DNA of 64,000 nucleotides from Silurus meridionalis (GCF_014805685.1 NC_060886.1:29609362-29673361); one strand, 5' to 3'. Shown: positions 10,606 through 21,913, counted from the stretch's first letter. The notes: a model not told the origin generated them from the sequence alone. A program made the numbers and translations.

Positions 10606-12285
10606 TTTCAGCTCATTCGCTGATTTGGTTCCTTGCCCTTTATTTCCTTTATCGCACGTACCATGAGCAGTCCCTCTCCTCGCTAGCTACAGTATGTTTA
10701 CCTGCAGATTCTTAATAATCCAAATACACACACAGATTATCAGAATCAAATAAACGAAGCTGACCTGAATACACTTTCTACACGATCTAACAAGATGGAT
10801 AATTAGATAACTTGTTAATTAAAAGAATATAAGCGCGTAAACCTTACCGACTGATTGCTTTCACTAACGCAATCAATGTGAGCGCTCCCGATGCGATAAA
10901 GCTGTTTCAGAACGGAAACATTGTTATTCCGAATATGAGGACATCTGTGATTCGGTGTCGGAACAAAGCCTCAGGCCGGGCGCTGTATCTAATCACAGCC
11001 GTGAATTATATTCAGTATGAAAAACATGACTGCGAGTGTGATATTGGTTTTACGCCAGTATACAACAGTTTGGGGGGGTGACATCGAGAGACACTTCTGA
11101 CACGATACTCAATACCAGTCTCCCGAACAAACATGGCTGCCCTGGATTATACTCCCCCCAGAATGCACTGTGTTGCCATGACCTTCCAATCAGAAGTCTA
11201 TCCACAGAACAACTTCATCTCACATAATTTAGACCCCTGACCTCAAGCCAATTGAAAATTATTCAGTGCAGTTTGGTTTGACACCATGCAAGACCTCTGC
11301 TAAATATTAGTTTATGAATAAATGCTGACATTGCATAAGTTTGTCAAAAGACGAATGTGCGCTATAATCAAAGCCAAAGCTAACTCAACATGGTATGAGT
11401 GTGAATGATACTGAAGAAACACCCACTTTATAAGACACCAGCTAGCTTGCTAGCTACTTTAAACATATTCATACAGTCCAGTAAAAGGTTATTGTTGGGA
11501 AAATTGGTGTCCTGTTTTCCTTTTCATGTTTATCTGATGAGCTTTCATATTTTAAGTCACTCAAAAATTCTGCCTTTGATGTGTCTACTGACGAACCAGG
11601 GAACCCAGATGATTTTTCTCCACGTCACATCCTTGATCTCTACAAACATCTTTCTGATCTCACCTTTGGTTACTGCATGAACGCTTGGGTGCTTGTTAAG
11701 TGCCTTGTCATCTTGAGACTGGAAATTTCCAATTTGGAAAATTTTGAATCCCAATTGTCCCGTCGGATCCTTTAACGCCGTGACGTTTGGACGAGGTTCT
11801 GCTCCAGCTGTCAGTCAATTTTTAATGAAAGCACCCAATAAGTAAATGTGAATAGATTTTTTTTTTCTGCCATTGTTCTTCATGTTTGTGTTGTTTGTTT
11901 GTTTGTTTTTTTATTTTGGACAAAGTCCTTTTGTCCTCGGCATTTCTCGTCTCTCCTTGGCATTTCCTTTTAAAGCCAAAATGCATCTCGGCTCCTTGGC
12001 TTCTCCTCACTTTTCCTCCAGTGCATCTGCTTCTTGACCGCAGAGTTCAATTAACAGAGACAGTCTTTTTCACAATCACTCACCAGTGACTCGTAATGAC
12101 TCCGAGGGCAGAGTAGCGATCAATAAGTCATGTACACCTCGCTTTCAGCAGCTTGGAATAGAAGGGAGCAGGAAAGCAAATGACACTCGGTGTAGCTCAG
12201 AGCGAAAGAACCTGTGTAAAATGTGTCTGAGTAACAAAAACAGAAAAGGACTGGCTATTCTTCTACATAAGGACTATTAAATGTA
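10606..12285. other. Unassigned stretch; LTR-like sequence near 11085-11215
   Basis: No gene is supported. CTGGATTATACTCCCCCCAG and AATGCACTGTG near 11140-11175 resemble promoter-proximal parts of some fish LTRs, but I cannot define the element. The rest shows no known repeat. Confidence 0.35.
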
Positions 12286-12454
12286 CACTATATGAACAAA
12301 ATTACTTTGAGGCACCTGGTGGTTTGGTTCTCCAAAACTGTTACCACAAATATGAAGGCACAGAATTGAATAGGAGGTAAAGGGGCTTTTGACTTGTCAC
12401 GTCCATTAAATAACAGTGGGATTTGTTCTTCGCATATCTAAATGATGTTAGGAA

Positions 12455-12582
12455 CCTTGGTTTAGAGTACAGAGGGTTAAGAGCCTCTTCAAAGGGCCTG
12501 AATGGCAGTTTTGTGATACATTGGCTTAAACCTATAATGTCCTGATCACAACCCAGAACTTTAACCACTGATCTAGCATTTC
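12455..12582 (-). mobile_element. SINE fragment inside TcA
   Basis: Reverse-strand SINE body: GGGTTAAGAGCCTCTTCAAA, a tRNA-head-like CACAACCCAGAACTTTAACC and CACTGATCTAGCAT. It is strongly diverged and interrupts the left half of the TcA copy. Confidence 0.55.
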
Positions 12583-12771
12583 CCACTTGAAATTTCGCTT
12601 GAACTAGGAGACTCAGACCTGTTCCAGCAGGACAATACTTCTCTGCACAAAACCAGCTCCATTAAGATCTGCTTTAGGGTTAGAGAGGAAGATGATCTGC
12701 TGCAGAACCCTATCAAACGCTGGAATGCTCACTTACACTCGCCTAAATCAACTAAGCAATGAAGGACAACC

Positions 12772-12890
12772 GTGTGGGAGGTGGCAGCTCAGTCTCTGAA
12801 TCGGGAGGTCACAAGTTCAAATCCCAGCACCAAGCTACTACTGCTGGGTTCTTGAGCAAGGCCCTTAACCCTCAATTGCTCAGTTTTAAG
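12772..12890 (+). mobile_element. tRNA-derived SINE inside TcA
   Basis: GTGGGAGGTGGCAGCTCAGT, GGTCACAAGTTCAAATCCCA, TTGAGCAAGGCCCTTAACCC and TCAATTGCTCAG match the tRNA-derived head and body of the common SINE. Confidence 0.8.
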
Positions 12891-12950
12891 TGGATAAGGG
12901 CACTGCTGGGATTTGAACCCAGGAGCTCCGGGTTAATAGACAGGGAAGAG
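12891..12950 (-). mobile_element. Second SINE head fused to the first
   Basis: TGCTGGGATTTGAACCCAGG is a reverse-strand tRNA-like B-box region. It follows a plus-strand GGATAAGGGC tail piece, so two SINE fragments are joined tail to tail. Confidence 0.6.
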
Positions 12951-13165
12951 AAAGATATGCTATAAATGAGTTGGAATGGAAGAATTGGAACATTGAGTAG
13001 CACCCCAGACCTCCTCACTTACACTTACTTCACTTCGCTCACACCCTTGTGACTAACCGATCACAGAATCTAGTGGAGCATCTTCCCAGAAGAGTGGAGG
13101 TTATTATACCAGCAAATGGGGACTACTTGTGGAATGGGATGTTCAGAAAGCCCATATTTTACATA

Positions 13166-13515
13166 CTTCACATACAACGAGTTCTGCATTCGAGATTTCT
13201 AAAGGATAACATCTCGACGAACGTCTAAACTACAGAAACGGCGCGTCGGCCATGTTTACGGCTTGTTTGCTCGCTACGTGGGCGCTCGTAAACCTCTGAA
13301 ATGATTCGCAAGCAAGTGTTGACTTGGTTTTATGCACTGTTTTCACGACACCTACTTATAAGAGTCATAAAAACCTGTCAGTAACGATACTACCTGCTAT
13401 AAGTCGCGTCTAATTTAATGCCATACGTTACGACTCCATGCATATTTAAAAAAAAAAAAAAAAAAAAACTAATTGAATACTACAGCAATGTTAAATGCTG
13501 ATTTAATTTCAATTA
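13166..13515. other. Unassigned stretch with poly(A) run
   Basis: An A run occupies about 13448-13468. Nothing else is recognised. Confidence 0.4.
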
Positions 13516-14357
13516 CACTATACTGACAAAAGTTTGTGGACACCGGACCATATGATGAATTTGTGCTTTTTGAACATCCCATTCCACATGTGGTCCCCAT
13601 TTTCTGGTACTGTTACCTCCATTATTCTAGGAAGATGTTCCACTAGATTTTGTGAATATTTGGGTGACTTTATCTACAAGGGTGTTAGTAAAGTCAGGTA
13701 CTGGTGTGCATTCAACGTTCACAATCATCCCAAAGGCTCACTAGGGTTGAGATCTTCCACTCCATACAATGTCTACCAGATCTTCATGGAGCTGGCTTGG
13801 TGTACCAATCATTCTCATACTGGAACATTTGTTTTTTGTAGTTCAAGTGAAGGAAGTTTGTAGAAATGCGAGGTGTTATCAAAAAGTTTTGAGACATGAT
13901 TTGTAACATGCCAACAGATTGCAGCACAAGGCAGCGCACACAGTCACAAGGAGCACCGACCTTAAAAAGTCAGTGTGGCAAAATACATCTTCCTGTGTAC
14001 ATTAAGAGATGTGCAACTGGTGCTATTCTGCCCATGTGCACACCCTGTCACCTTACACGTGAGTTTCTCACTGGAAACATGATCTCACTTCGGCACCCTG
14101 GCCAGATTTGGCTCCTGCGGACTTTGTCCTCTTCCCGAAGATGGAGATCAGGTTTGAAGATCACTGTTTTGACACCATTGCGGCGATCCGGCGCGAATTG
14201 CAGAAGGTGCTTGAGATGATTCAAAAGCACCTTCTGGGAGCACTGTAATGCTGTCCAAGAGGACTATTTTAAAGGTGATCGTATGTAAACGTAGATACGT
14301 TCTTATAAACAGAGCAAGTCTCGAAATGTCAGGTGTCCCAGTACTTTTGTCGATGCC
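13516..14357 (-). mobile_element. Tc1-like TcA copy interrupted by mariner sequence
   Basis: The outer end CACTATACTGACAAAAG after TA at 13516 and the other end AGGTGTCCCAGTACTTTTGT near 14331 bracket the copy. 13540-13860 reads as reverse-strand TcA (GGAAGATGTTCCACTAGATT, TGGAGCTGGCTTGGTGTACC, GTTCAAGTGAAGGAAG). About 110 bp expected between GAAGGAA and the outer end is replaced by 13869-14326. Confidence 0.82.
13869..14326 (+). mobile_element. Mariner-family transposon relic
   Basis: The left end CGAGGTGTTATCAAAAAG is mariner-like. From 14105 the plus strand encodes DLAPADFVLFPKMEIRF and IAAIRRELQKVLEMI, the conserved mariner transposase C-terminus; the Asp of DLAP corresponds to the last catalytic residue of the DDD triad. 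Upstream frames are broken, and only part of the right end (AAGTCTCGAAA) is present. Length is about a third of an intact mariner. Confidence 0.8.
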
Positions 14358-14921
14358 AGATACTTTACATCTATTTCCTGATTTGTCACCCAACACCACG
14401 AATTCCACCGTCTTTGTTATCCGTGAACTGACTATGCATCAGTTAGGCACATCTGTTAGCGTGTACGTTTCGTCACGTCTAGTGCCAGAGGACTCGTAAA
14501 AGCTTCTCGTTTACTGACAGATAACAGATGCAAGTGTTCACAGTGCGTTGTGCTTGGAGACAAATTCGATGTCGGGTTACACACACAGTCTCTTACGCGT
14601 ACGTACGTGGACACACACACACACACACACACACGGACCGCTCTGAAAGATTTGAGATGCTGAAACTCATAAGGTCATATCTGTCAATCAAAGTCTGCAA
14701 TCCCAACTGCTGGGGCATCGGTTTTATATGCAAAAGCATATGGTTGGATTTTTGTTCTGATTAGAACTTCATGTAACAGCTTGACACAGGTGCTTATGAG
14801 ACTGCTATTGTATACATTTCTCTCTGTCTCTCTTTCTTGCTTTCTTTCGCTCTCAATCTGTTTTATAAAATGCATAGTTATAATAATAGGGCTTCCTGTT
14901 CTGACATCAGGACCTGCACAC
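14358..14921. other. Unassigned stretch with (CA)n and pyrimidine tract
   Basis: (CA)12 lies at 14611-14634 and a TCTC/CTTT pyrimidine-rich tract at 14816-14855. No gene is recognised. Confidence 0.5.
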
Positions 14922-15048
14922 TCTGTTTACATTCACAGAATTTGGCAGACGTCTGTAATCTAGAGCGATTTACATTGATTTCATTTATACAACTGAGCAT
15001 CTAAGTGGTGGTGGGATTTGAACCCACAACCTTCCGATCAGAAAGTTC
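14922..15048 (-). mobile_element. tRNA-derived SINE
   Basis: Reverse strand: tail core TTTGGCAGACGTCTGTAATC, AGAGCGATTTACATTGATTT and head GGTGGGATTTGAACCCACAA. The GAGCAAGGCCC core is deleted. Confidence 0.8.
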
Positions 15049-15090
15049 AACAACTGGGGGCTAAATGTGGAATGGGATGTTAAAAAATCT
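15049..15090 (+). mobile_element. Tc1-like TcA right-end fragment
   Basis: ACTGGGGGCTAAATGTGGAA and TGGGATGTTAAAAAAT match the TcA right side, directly after the SINE head. Confidence 0.65.
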
Positions 15091-15535
15091 TCTGGTCACA
15101 AGATTTTTTCCATGTTGTGCATCTATCATGAACCCATCACTAGGAAACGATTCCGTCCCAATCCGATATGTTTTCACGATTGTAGGATTAAAACCAGGTC
15201 TCGATGACAAGCGCGTCGGCGAGTGCCGAACGGGGGAGACCACATACGTATCCGATATCGCTCGACACGCCTGTCATCTTCCCTCTTCAGCCGAGTTCTC
15301 TGAACTTCCCTCGTTTTCCCACAACGATATGACGGACAGGCGGTCAGCAGCGGCTTGCAGCGGCTTAGATCCGAAATTGGATAAGCGCTTACTGATGCTC
15401 GAGTGGAGATCTGTGGAAATCCATTTCAACTGGAAGACATGTCAAGAAACAGGAAGTGAAAACCACCTGACGTGGAAAGATTTGAGCGCGTATGATCTCA
15501 CTGCTGGTGATTTACACGTGGCAAGGTTTCCAAAA
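15091..15535. other. Unassigned stretch
   Basis: An ORF of 158 codons (15065-15541) runs across it but starts in TcA sequence and ends in a microsatellite. It shows no domain, so I do not call it a gene. Confidence 0.5.
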
Positions 15536-15557
15536 AAATAAATAAATAAATAAATAA

Positions 15558-15623
<66 letters not shown>
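15536..15623. repeat. (AAAT)n followed by (TA)n microsatellite
   Basis: About seven AAAT units run straight into about 30 TA units. Confidence 0.95.
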
Positions 15624-15626
<3 letters not shown>

Positions 15627-15766
15627 ACATTGATTTTTTTTTCCCTCTTAGTGTTTTAACTGAAGTTTAAAACAAAAAATATTTGTGAATTTTTTTTTTT
15701 TTTTTAAAGAGGCATTGATCAAGTTGTGTTGTGGATCATTTCTGTTGCAAGAGTGCCAACTACACA

Positions 15767-15910
15767 CACTATGGCCAAAAGTCTTGGGTCACCTGACTTT
15801 TCCATAAGGCACACAATTGCCTAGGAAGTCAATGGATTTAGTGGAATGAAATTTTCCCTTCGCTGGAACTAGGAGATCTAAACCTGTTCCAGCATGACAC
15901 AATGTTTGAT
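15767..15910 (+). mobile_element. Tc1-like TcA left half
   Basis: CACTATGGCCAAAAGTCTTG, CACCTGACTTTTCCATAAGG and CTGTTCCAGCATGACA mark the left terminus to the catalytic-Asp region. The right half is missing. Confidence 0.85.
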
Positions 15911-16469
15911 TTTAAAATCTAGTTTACCCCATTTTGGCATTTCAACAGCTGATATCAGATTCCAAGCTGAAAAGATAACTTTTTTCATATTTTGCTATAG
16001 CACATAAACGGCTTGATGTGATACTGTACCATGTGACAAGTAGCTTTCAAGCTTCAAACATTCTTGGATAAACTTTTTTTTTATCATGTGTTTGTTAGAC
16101 CGGTTCTTTAGCTGATGTTATCCTCAAAGGGCATCATCTAGTTCGAGATCGAAAAGGAAATATGAACATTTCCACATCAAAAAGGTGTCAGTTTCCCTAG
16201 ATGTAGTACGTCGATTCATCCCCAAAACCTGAACGTTTTGGCTTTTTGTAAGAAAGTTAATGTTTGTGTGTTCATATAGTGACTGAAAACAACTTTTGGA
16301 TCCTGTAGGGTCAAAGAGCATCACATCACGATTTAAATCGAATCAAGATCTGACAAAACCTGGCCGTAATCTGAGAAGATAAATGCAAAAAAATGTAACA
16401 TTAGACAAAATTTTGGGCAAAGTCTCTCTGAAAGATCTTTCCGAACATCCCTTTTGACATTTAGTCTCC
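15911..16469. other. Unassigned non-coding stretch
   Basis: No repeat family or gene recognised. Confidence 0.4.
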
Positions 16470-16580
16470 GTCTGCTATTATAGGAACCTCTACTCTCCTG
16501 GGAAGATGTTCCCATTTTGGCGTGTGCTTGTGGAGATTTGGGCTCATACATCCACAAGGGTGTTACTAAGGTCAGGAAGA
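16470..16580 (-). mobile_element. Tc1-like TcA fragment
   Basis: CTCCTGGGAAGATGTTCCCA, TGTGCTTGTGGAGATTTGGG and CACAAGGGTGTTACTAAGGT are reverse-strand TcA sequence from the C-terminal coding part. Confidence 0.75.
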
Positions 16581-16584
16581 GGGA

Positions 16585-16775
16585 TTGAGGAGGTGATGGT
16601 TCAGTGGTTAAGATGTTTAGACTTCTTATCTGAAGGACATGAGGTCAAATCCCAGCACCTCCAAGCTGCCTCTGCTGGGCCCCTGATCAAGGCCTTTAAC
16701 CCCCAAATGTATGAATGAGGAAATGGCTTGTAAATCGCTCTTGGATTAGAGCGTCTACCAAATGCGGTAAATGTT
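16585..16775 (+). mobile_element. tRNA-derived SINE, nearly complete
   Basis: It carries a head with GGTTCAGTGGTTAAGATG and GAGGTCAAATCCCAGC, a body CTGCTGGGCCCCTGATCAAG, and a tail TTGTAAATCGCTCTTGGATT with GCGTCTACCAAATGCGG. It directly abuts the TcA fragment. Confidence 0.85.
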
Positions 16776-17084
16776 TTCAGGTTTATAAAGAACCCTGACT
16801 CCCAGCATGGACTCCCAGCAAGCCCACATGGCTTACAAACGTGATTCTCAAAACACGCACCTCCCAATTACACAACGTCCCATAAAACCAGAGGTGTTAA
16901 GAGTAGCTGAAAATCATACTTGAGTAATAAATACAGTCTGCAAAACAAGTCCAAAGTCATTAAATCAAATCAGATTTGAGTAAAAGTCCTCGTGTGTCTC
17001 GTTTGACTTGAGTATTTGACTCATAGGCTTAAATATACACTAGTAATAAAACCATTGTGAAGATTGTGGACCTTTAAAGAAGTA
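16776..17084. other. Unassigned non-coding stretch
   Basis: Nothing recognised. Confidence 0.4.
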
Positions 17085-17610
17085 GATGCCGACCCCACAA
17101 ACATCAAGAACCATCTAGAGACGTACCAGTGCCAATTGGCTCCCACTTCATTTGGAGTTTAGACACTGGACCTCCTTGAGTTTTTAAAGACTCTGGCATG
17201 TAGAAGCTGGTGTTGGATCTATGATGATCTCAAATGTTGAGCTATTTTATGAGTTGCTCAGTAGCTCGTTTTATAACCACAGATGACTGTAGAACTGTAG
17301 AAAAAACATTACTCATAATTTTACACTCCAGTGCTCATGTTAGTTCTCAGTGTTCTGTATTGTTTAAAGACTATAATCACACTCTTGATGTCACCCAAAT
17401 GAGGATGGGTTCCCCTTTTGAGTCTGGTTCCTCTCAAGGTTTCTTCCTCATAACATCTAAGGCAGTTTTTCCTTGCCACAGTCGCCATGGCTGCTCATCA
17501 GGGATAATTGCACACCATTCACCTTAACTCTTAAAATTCTGTAAAGCTGCTTTGAGACAATGTCTGTTGTGAAAAGCGCAATAGAAATAAAGTTGTTTGC
17601 TCCTTTGCCC
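17085..17610 (+). repeat. Teleost interspersed repeat, long copy
   Basis: Characteristic blocks are ATGAGGATGGGTTCCCCTTT, GAGTCTGGTTCCTCTCAAGG, TTTCTTCCTCATAAC, TTTTCCTTGCCACAGTCGCC and the tail GTAAAGCTGCTTTGAGACAA with AAAAGCGCAATAGAAATAAA. I recognise these as a widely dispersed fish repeat but cannot assign its class with certainty. It has no coding capacity. Confidence 0.65.
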
Positions 17611-17904
17611 TGGTTATGTCCTGGTTTCGTGTCCCTGCATGACCCTGTATATGTTATACGCGTTGATATTAGATTATGGTTTGGATTTGCTCGCAAGTCA
17701 TTCAAGTAAAAAAATGAGCAAAACTGCAATTACACGTGTCCAAGTCTTCATTATGTGGCAGTGATCATTTCCTATTTTACAGCAGCTTTGATCTTCATTT
17801 CAGTCCACATCGGCCATGTAGCTGTTTTTCTCAGGCCTCCTGTGAGAAAATTCCATTTTTTTTCCCACGTCTGAGATTCTCTATGCAGACTACAACGTCT
17901 GGTG
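17611..17904. other. Unassigned stretch
   Basis: Nothing recognised. Confidence 0.35.
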
Positions 17905-18170
17905 TGGGCAGGCCTTGGGTGCAGTCAGCGTTCCAATTCATCTCAAAGATGGCTTTAATGCTATTGCCGTTTTATAGCAGGAGATCTTTCAGTCCAACCT
18001 ATATAAACCATTGAAATGCTGGAATGGGTTTGGGCTCTTATTTCAAGTTTCATGCTTTTACATCCAAAGACATCTTATACAACTGGGTGCCTCGTTGCGG
18101 TAACAGTTTTGAGGAAGAACCACATATGTAAGGAAAAGTCTGGTGTCCCAATACTTTTGGCAAATTAGTG
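17905..18170 (-). mobile_element. Tc1-like TcA left half
   Basis: Reverse strand: GGGTGCAGTCAGCGTTCCAA, TATAGCAGGAGATCTTTCAG, TCCAAAGACATCTTATACAA and the outer end GGTGTCCCAATACTTTTGGC before TA at 18171. The half beyond the ENHLWDE-like region is absent. Confidence 0.82.
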
Positions 18171-19314
18171 TAGATGTATTTATAATATAAAGGATATTGA
18201 ATATCCATAAGGTTCTTGTATTAAATGTGGGGTTTCCTGTCTTTGAGCAGATTGACCATTTTTTCCCCCTAATATGCGTATGGAAAAACTCTTAAAGAAG
18301 ATTCATTAGCGAATACATAAACCGTTCAGGATCATTTACCCTGACCCTCTCCCAGTTTCAGCTCTTCATCGCAAGTTGGGTTTTGCTCCCTGAAATGGCA
18401 CTCTTAAGCGAAAACTAGGTCTAAACAGGAGCAAGAAAGTGTAGAGAGCTTCAAGTACCAAAGCTCAAAAGGTGCCCTGGTGTCAGTGCTGAGGCAGCTC
18501 CAACCCCTCGGTCCTGTAATTAACTTCTTGAGGTCACCCCACTCGGGCTGAATTGCATGTTTGGCTCACTGAATCTCTGGATGAATCTGGCAATATGTGC
18601 AAAACATGTGTACCTCCCTCCAGGCTAAACAACAAGCTGTTAAGAAATTCTGCACTTGTGCATAGAATATGAATTTGGTGTTTTCCTGCCTCGGGCTTCA
18701 AGCCACCTTAGGAGAAAACACTGGTCTGATCAGGTTCTGACCTGGAAGGTGAAAAGGAAGCGACCAGATGCTCGTGTGTCAGTAGTATAGATGGATTATT
18801 TGTTCTTTTTTTAAACACATTTCCTATGCCCAGTTATAGGAAAGAATATTAAGTGATCTCTCAATTGTTTTGTTTTTTTTTCTCACTGGATTTGTGTTTA
18901 ACCTTGTTGAAGCAATTTGTGTGTTTTTCTTTCCCTCTCATTAATGTGAAATAGCGTTTCAAGGTAGGGTTCGAAGAAGATAGAAAAGGTTAAGGAATGT
19001 CGGAAGCGGATGGCTTCGGAATGTACGATTAGCTGCGTTTTTTCCGCAAGCTGTGGTTATTAGATAGAATAAGAACACAATCCGGAGTTCATGGTTCGGT
19101 TTGAGGTCATCTTTCGTCTCTAAAGAACTTGACAGCATTCCAAGAATATTGCTCAAATGTAGACTTTGGTCCAGAGATCTGGAAGTCTTGAAAGCCTACA
19201 GCCTACGTGTCACAACCTCATCATCAGCTCCAGCTGTTACTTTCTAAACACTTTGTATGAATTCAGGGATAACTTTCCTTATTTCACATATTTACTCCAT
19301 TTTGTTTGTTCACA
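18171..19314. other. Unassigned, repeat-poor stretch
   Basis: 18300-18780 has no recognisable repeats. No ORF or splice structure identifies a gene. Confidence 0.4.
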
Positions 19315-19448
19315 CCCTTATGCAGAGCGACTTAAATTTATCTCATCAGCTAAGAGGTTAAGGGCCTTGCTCAGGGACCCTGGAGTGGCAGCTTAGTGTG
19401 GCTGGGATTTGAGCTTCAGATCCAAAGTCCAATGCTTCAACCACTGCT
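19315..19448 (-). mobile_element. tRNA-derived SINE
   Basis: TTATGCAGAGCGACTTAAAT (tail core), GGTTAAGGGCCTTGCTCAGG (body) and GCTGGGATTTGAGCTTCAGA (head) are in reverse order. Confidence 0.85.
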
Positions 19449-19457
19449 ACCATCTCA

Positions 19458-19622
19458 TCTCAGCATTTACCAGATGCCCTTATCCAGAGCGACTTACATT
19501 TTGATCTCATTCATACAACTGAGCAGGTCATGGGTTAAGGGCTTAGCTCTAGGGGCCCAGGAGTTGCATGTTGGGGTGTGGCTGGGATTTGAACTCATGA
19601 ACTTCAGATCCAATGCCTATTG
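19458..19622 (-). mobile_element. tRNA-derived SINE, tandem neighbour
   Basis: CATTTACCAGATGCCCTTAT, CCAGAGCGACTTACATTTTG and CTGGGATTTGAACTCATGAA form a second reverse-strand copy right after the first, in the same orientation. Confidence 0.88.
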
Positions 19623-19649
19623 TGAGCCCTTCTGCGCCCCAGTCCAGAT

Positions 19650-19978
19650 TGTCCCCAATGAAGTCTTAGATTCCTGGTCTTGCCTGGCTTGAAAGAAGCC
19701 TGAAGTGGTCTTCTATTGGGGTCCCATCCACCTGAAAGGAGAAATTAATGTGTTTAAGGTCTGAGATGTTTCATTTAATTTATTCCACTGTCTCTCAAAT
19801 GTTTCCAGCCATTGGAAAGTGTTTCCACCTACAGAACAGCTGCTTATTGGACTCTAAGCAGTCCATTTGGCACCAACAACGATGCCACCTCCCCATTTTG
19901 ATGTCTGATGTGAACATTAACTGAAATCCTTGACCTGTACCTGCATGATTTTATGCATCCGGCTGTACCACAGTGATG
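19650..19978 (-). mobile_element. Third Tc1 lineage (TcD), N-terminal half
   Basis: On the reverse strand the segment follows an abundant fish Tc1 lineage: TGCATGATTTTATGCATCCG and GTGAACATTAACTGAAATCC near the 5' end, GGCACCAACAACGATGCCAC (coding GMVVGA-like), then AGTGGTCTTCTATTGGGGTC further in. Several deletions and substitutions break the frame, and the terminal inverted repeats are missing. Confidence 0.68.
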
Positions 19979-19989
19979 ATCCGGATCTT

Positions 19990-20092
19990 TTAGGTAGGTG
20001 GTAGCTTAGTGGATAAGGCTTTGGATCCAAAAGTCTTGGATCCTAGAATAAATGGTAAGTCGCTCTTGATAAAAACATCTTGTACATGATCT
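19990..20092 (+). mobile_element. SINE with internal deletion
   Basis: GGTGGTAGCTTAGTGGATAA (head A box) runs quickly into GGTAAGTCGCTCTTGATAAA (tail core). The body is deleted. Confidence 0.7.
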
Positions 20093-21302
20093 TCACCTTT
20101 GAGAGATTAAAAAAAGCATAGTGAAACATGAGAGAAAATATCTTCTAGCTTCTACCCCTGGAAAGATAGGTTCAAGAAACAAGGTTGTTTTGGTCTCTAA
20201 TTTTAGGCTTTCACCCAATTAGATGGTTTTTGAAGGCAGAGTTTTCTGTCCTTAAAGAATAATGAAGGGTGAGGGCTGTTGTTTGCTTTCAAAGCCTCAA
20301 ATGATCCAATCAGCCCTTTTCAAGAGGGACGTCCAATGTTCTGGGTGGGATTCAGAACCAAATTCAGGTCTTCTATTGCTACAGGAAGGTTCAATGTTAT
20401 TATTTTGACTTCGACATTGGTAATTGTTGGTAATGATTATCAGAAAGCATGCAAAGCCCAAAAACACATAGACAAAGTTCATTTAAAAGTACCGCAATGT
20501 AGTGCAATAGCAGGTAGAAACTCACTGCCACTCTGAATAGATTTCTAAAGCAGTGAGCCACTCGTGTTACACAGGACGTGTTACAGAGATTTCATCACGA
20601 GTAAGGCCATTATCAAGCATGATAAACCCATTAGAGCATTACCCGTTCTCAATGCTCCGATACGTTCAGGCTCGTTTGATATTCTTGACAATGAATTCGG
20701 TGTTCAAATGAATGATTCATTTCTCATCAGACAACCAGGAAATTAAATGGATCTGCTCTGATGCGCAGCAGATTCCTGAACCCGGTTCTATCGGTTTTGT
20801 GTATGGTATAAGAACTTATCTGGAAAATCAGACCCAACCATGTATAAAAAAAAAAATCAACCATAAATCCTGGTGGCACAGGGTGTAAAACTTTCTTTTC
20901 GCAGTTCTTTTCTGTAAAACACCAGTTCTCTTTGCAGAACGGGTGAACATTTTTGTGAGCAATTTCTTCTCCACACAATCCTGCCTCCAAATGTTTTCTT
21001 TTGTCTTGAACATGCATATAAGAGATGGCACCCTGACACCATGGGATCCCAATAGGATCAATTAACAGTCTGGTGAATTATCACAAACAATTAAATATCC
21101 TCAGAGGTGCAGGTGTGTGCAAATCGGACTTAAACCAGCAGTTTCAGGTTTCGCATCCCCCTGTTACCCTGCTGTTACTACTGAGGTTTGTACTGTCTGT
21201 AATCATCATGCTGCATGTTCTGCAATACTATTTATATAATTGTAAGCAATATCCATGCTTATCTTTATAAATCTTTATATGGGCTGTACATACCTTTTGA
21301 CC
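20093..21302. other. Unassigned non-coding stretch
   Basis: No gene or repeat family recognised; minus-strand ORFs at 20727-21061 show no domain. Confidence 0.4.
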
Positions 21303-21469
21303 ACTGATTAGGCATAACATTATGACCACCTGCCTAATATTGTGTTGGTCCCCCTTTTGCTGCTAAAACAGTATGAACTTCTTCGGCGGTTTAAGCTACA
21401 GGAGATCGTCTGTTGGATTCTTGGACAATGTTTGATAGATACTAACTACTGCAGCCCAGGAACATCCCA
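21303..21469 (-). mobile_element. Tc1 lineage TcC, terminal part with deletion
   Basis: GGCATAACATTATGACCACC, CTGCCTAATATTGTGTTGGT and CCCCCTTTTGCTGCTAAAAC are the terminal region of a distinct fish Tc1 family. GATCGTCTGTTGGATTCTTG and TTTGATAGATACTAACTACT, from its N-terminal coding part, follow directly. Most of the transposase is therefore deleted. Confidence 0.75.
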
Positions 21470-21913
21470 CAATATATTGCCAAAAGTATTGGGACACCTG
21501 ACATTTCCTGTTATATGTGGTTCTCAAACTGTTACCACAAATCTGGAGGCACTCAATTGTACAGGACGTCTTTAGGCACTAAAATAAAATATTGCATTCA
21601 CTTGAACTTGGAAAACCACACCTGTTCCAGCATGGCGATGCCCCTGTGAGCTCCTTGAAGATCTGGTTTACATGCTTTGGAGAGGAAGATCTTGCTGCTA
21701 TGGAGCTCCAATCTCATCCCTACTGAACACCTTTGGGATGAATTAGAATGCTGACTGCACCCCAGGTCTCCTCACCTACATCAGTACCTGCCTTTCGTAA
21801 TACCTAATACTCCTAAATCCAGTGGAACATCTTCCTAGAAGAGTGAAGCGAAATGCGACTAAACGTGGAATGCAATGCCCAAAAATCACAAACGGTACTT
21901 ATAACCAGGTGAC
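21470..21913 (+). mobile_element. Tc1-like TcA copy, ATATTGCC-ended subfamily
   Basis: It starts AATATATTGCCAAAAGTATT and keeps CTGTTCCAGCATGGCGATGC (QHGDA-like), CACCTTTGGGATGAATTAGA (HLWDEL-like) and GGAACATCTTCCTAGAAGAG. It shares GGTTTACATGCTTTGGAGAG and CTTGCTGCTAT with the copy at 41705-42172, marking a subfamily. Confidence 0.85.

Larger units (their letters stand above)
12286..13165 (+). mobile_element. Tc1-like TcA copy split by SINE insertions
   Basis: The left terminus CACTATATGAACAAAATTAC is at 12286. The CTGTTCCAGCAGGACAATAC (QHDN-like) region is near 12619, and the right part (CCCAGAAGAGTGGAGGTTAT, GCAAATGGGGACTAC, AATGGGATGTTCAGAAAG) ends about 13165. Excluding the SINE material, about 0.55 kb of TcA remains. 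Confidence 0.85.

Noticed and set aside
15065..15541. 158-codon ORF
   Set aside because: Begins within a TcA right end and ends in an AAAT microsatellite; no domain recognised.
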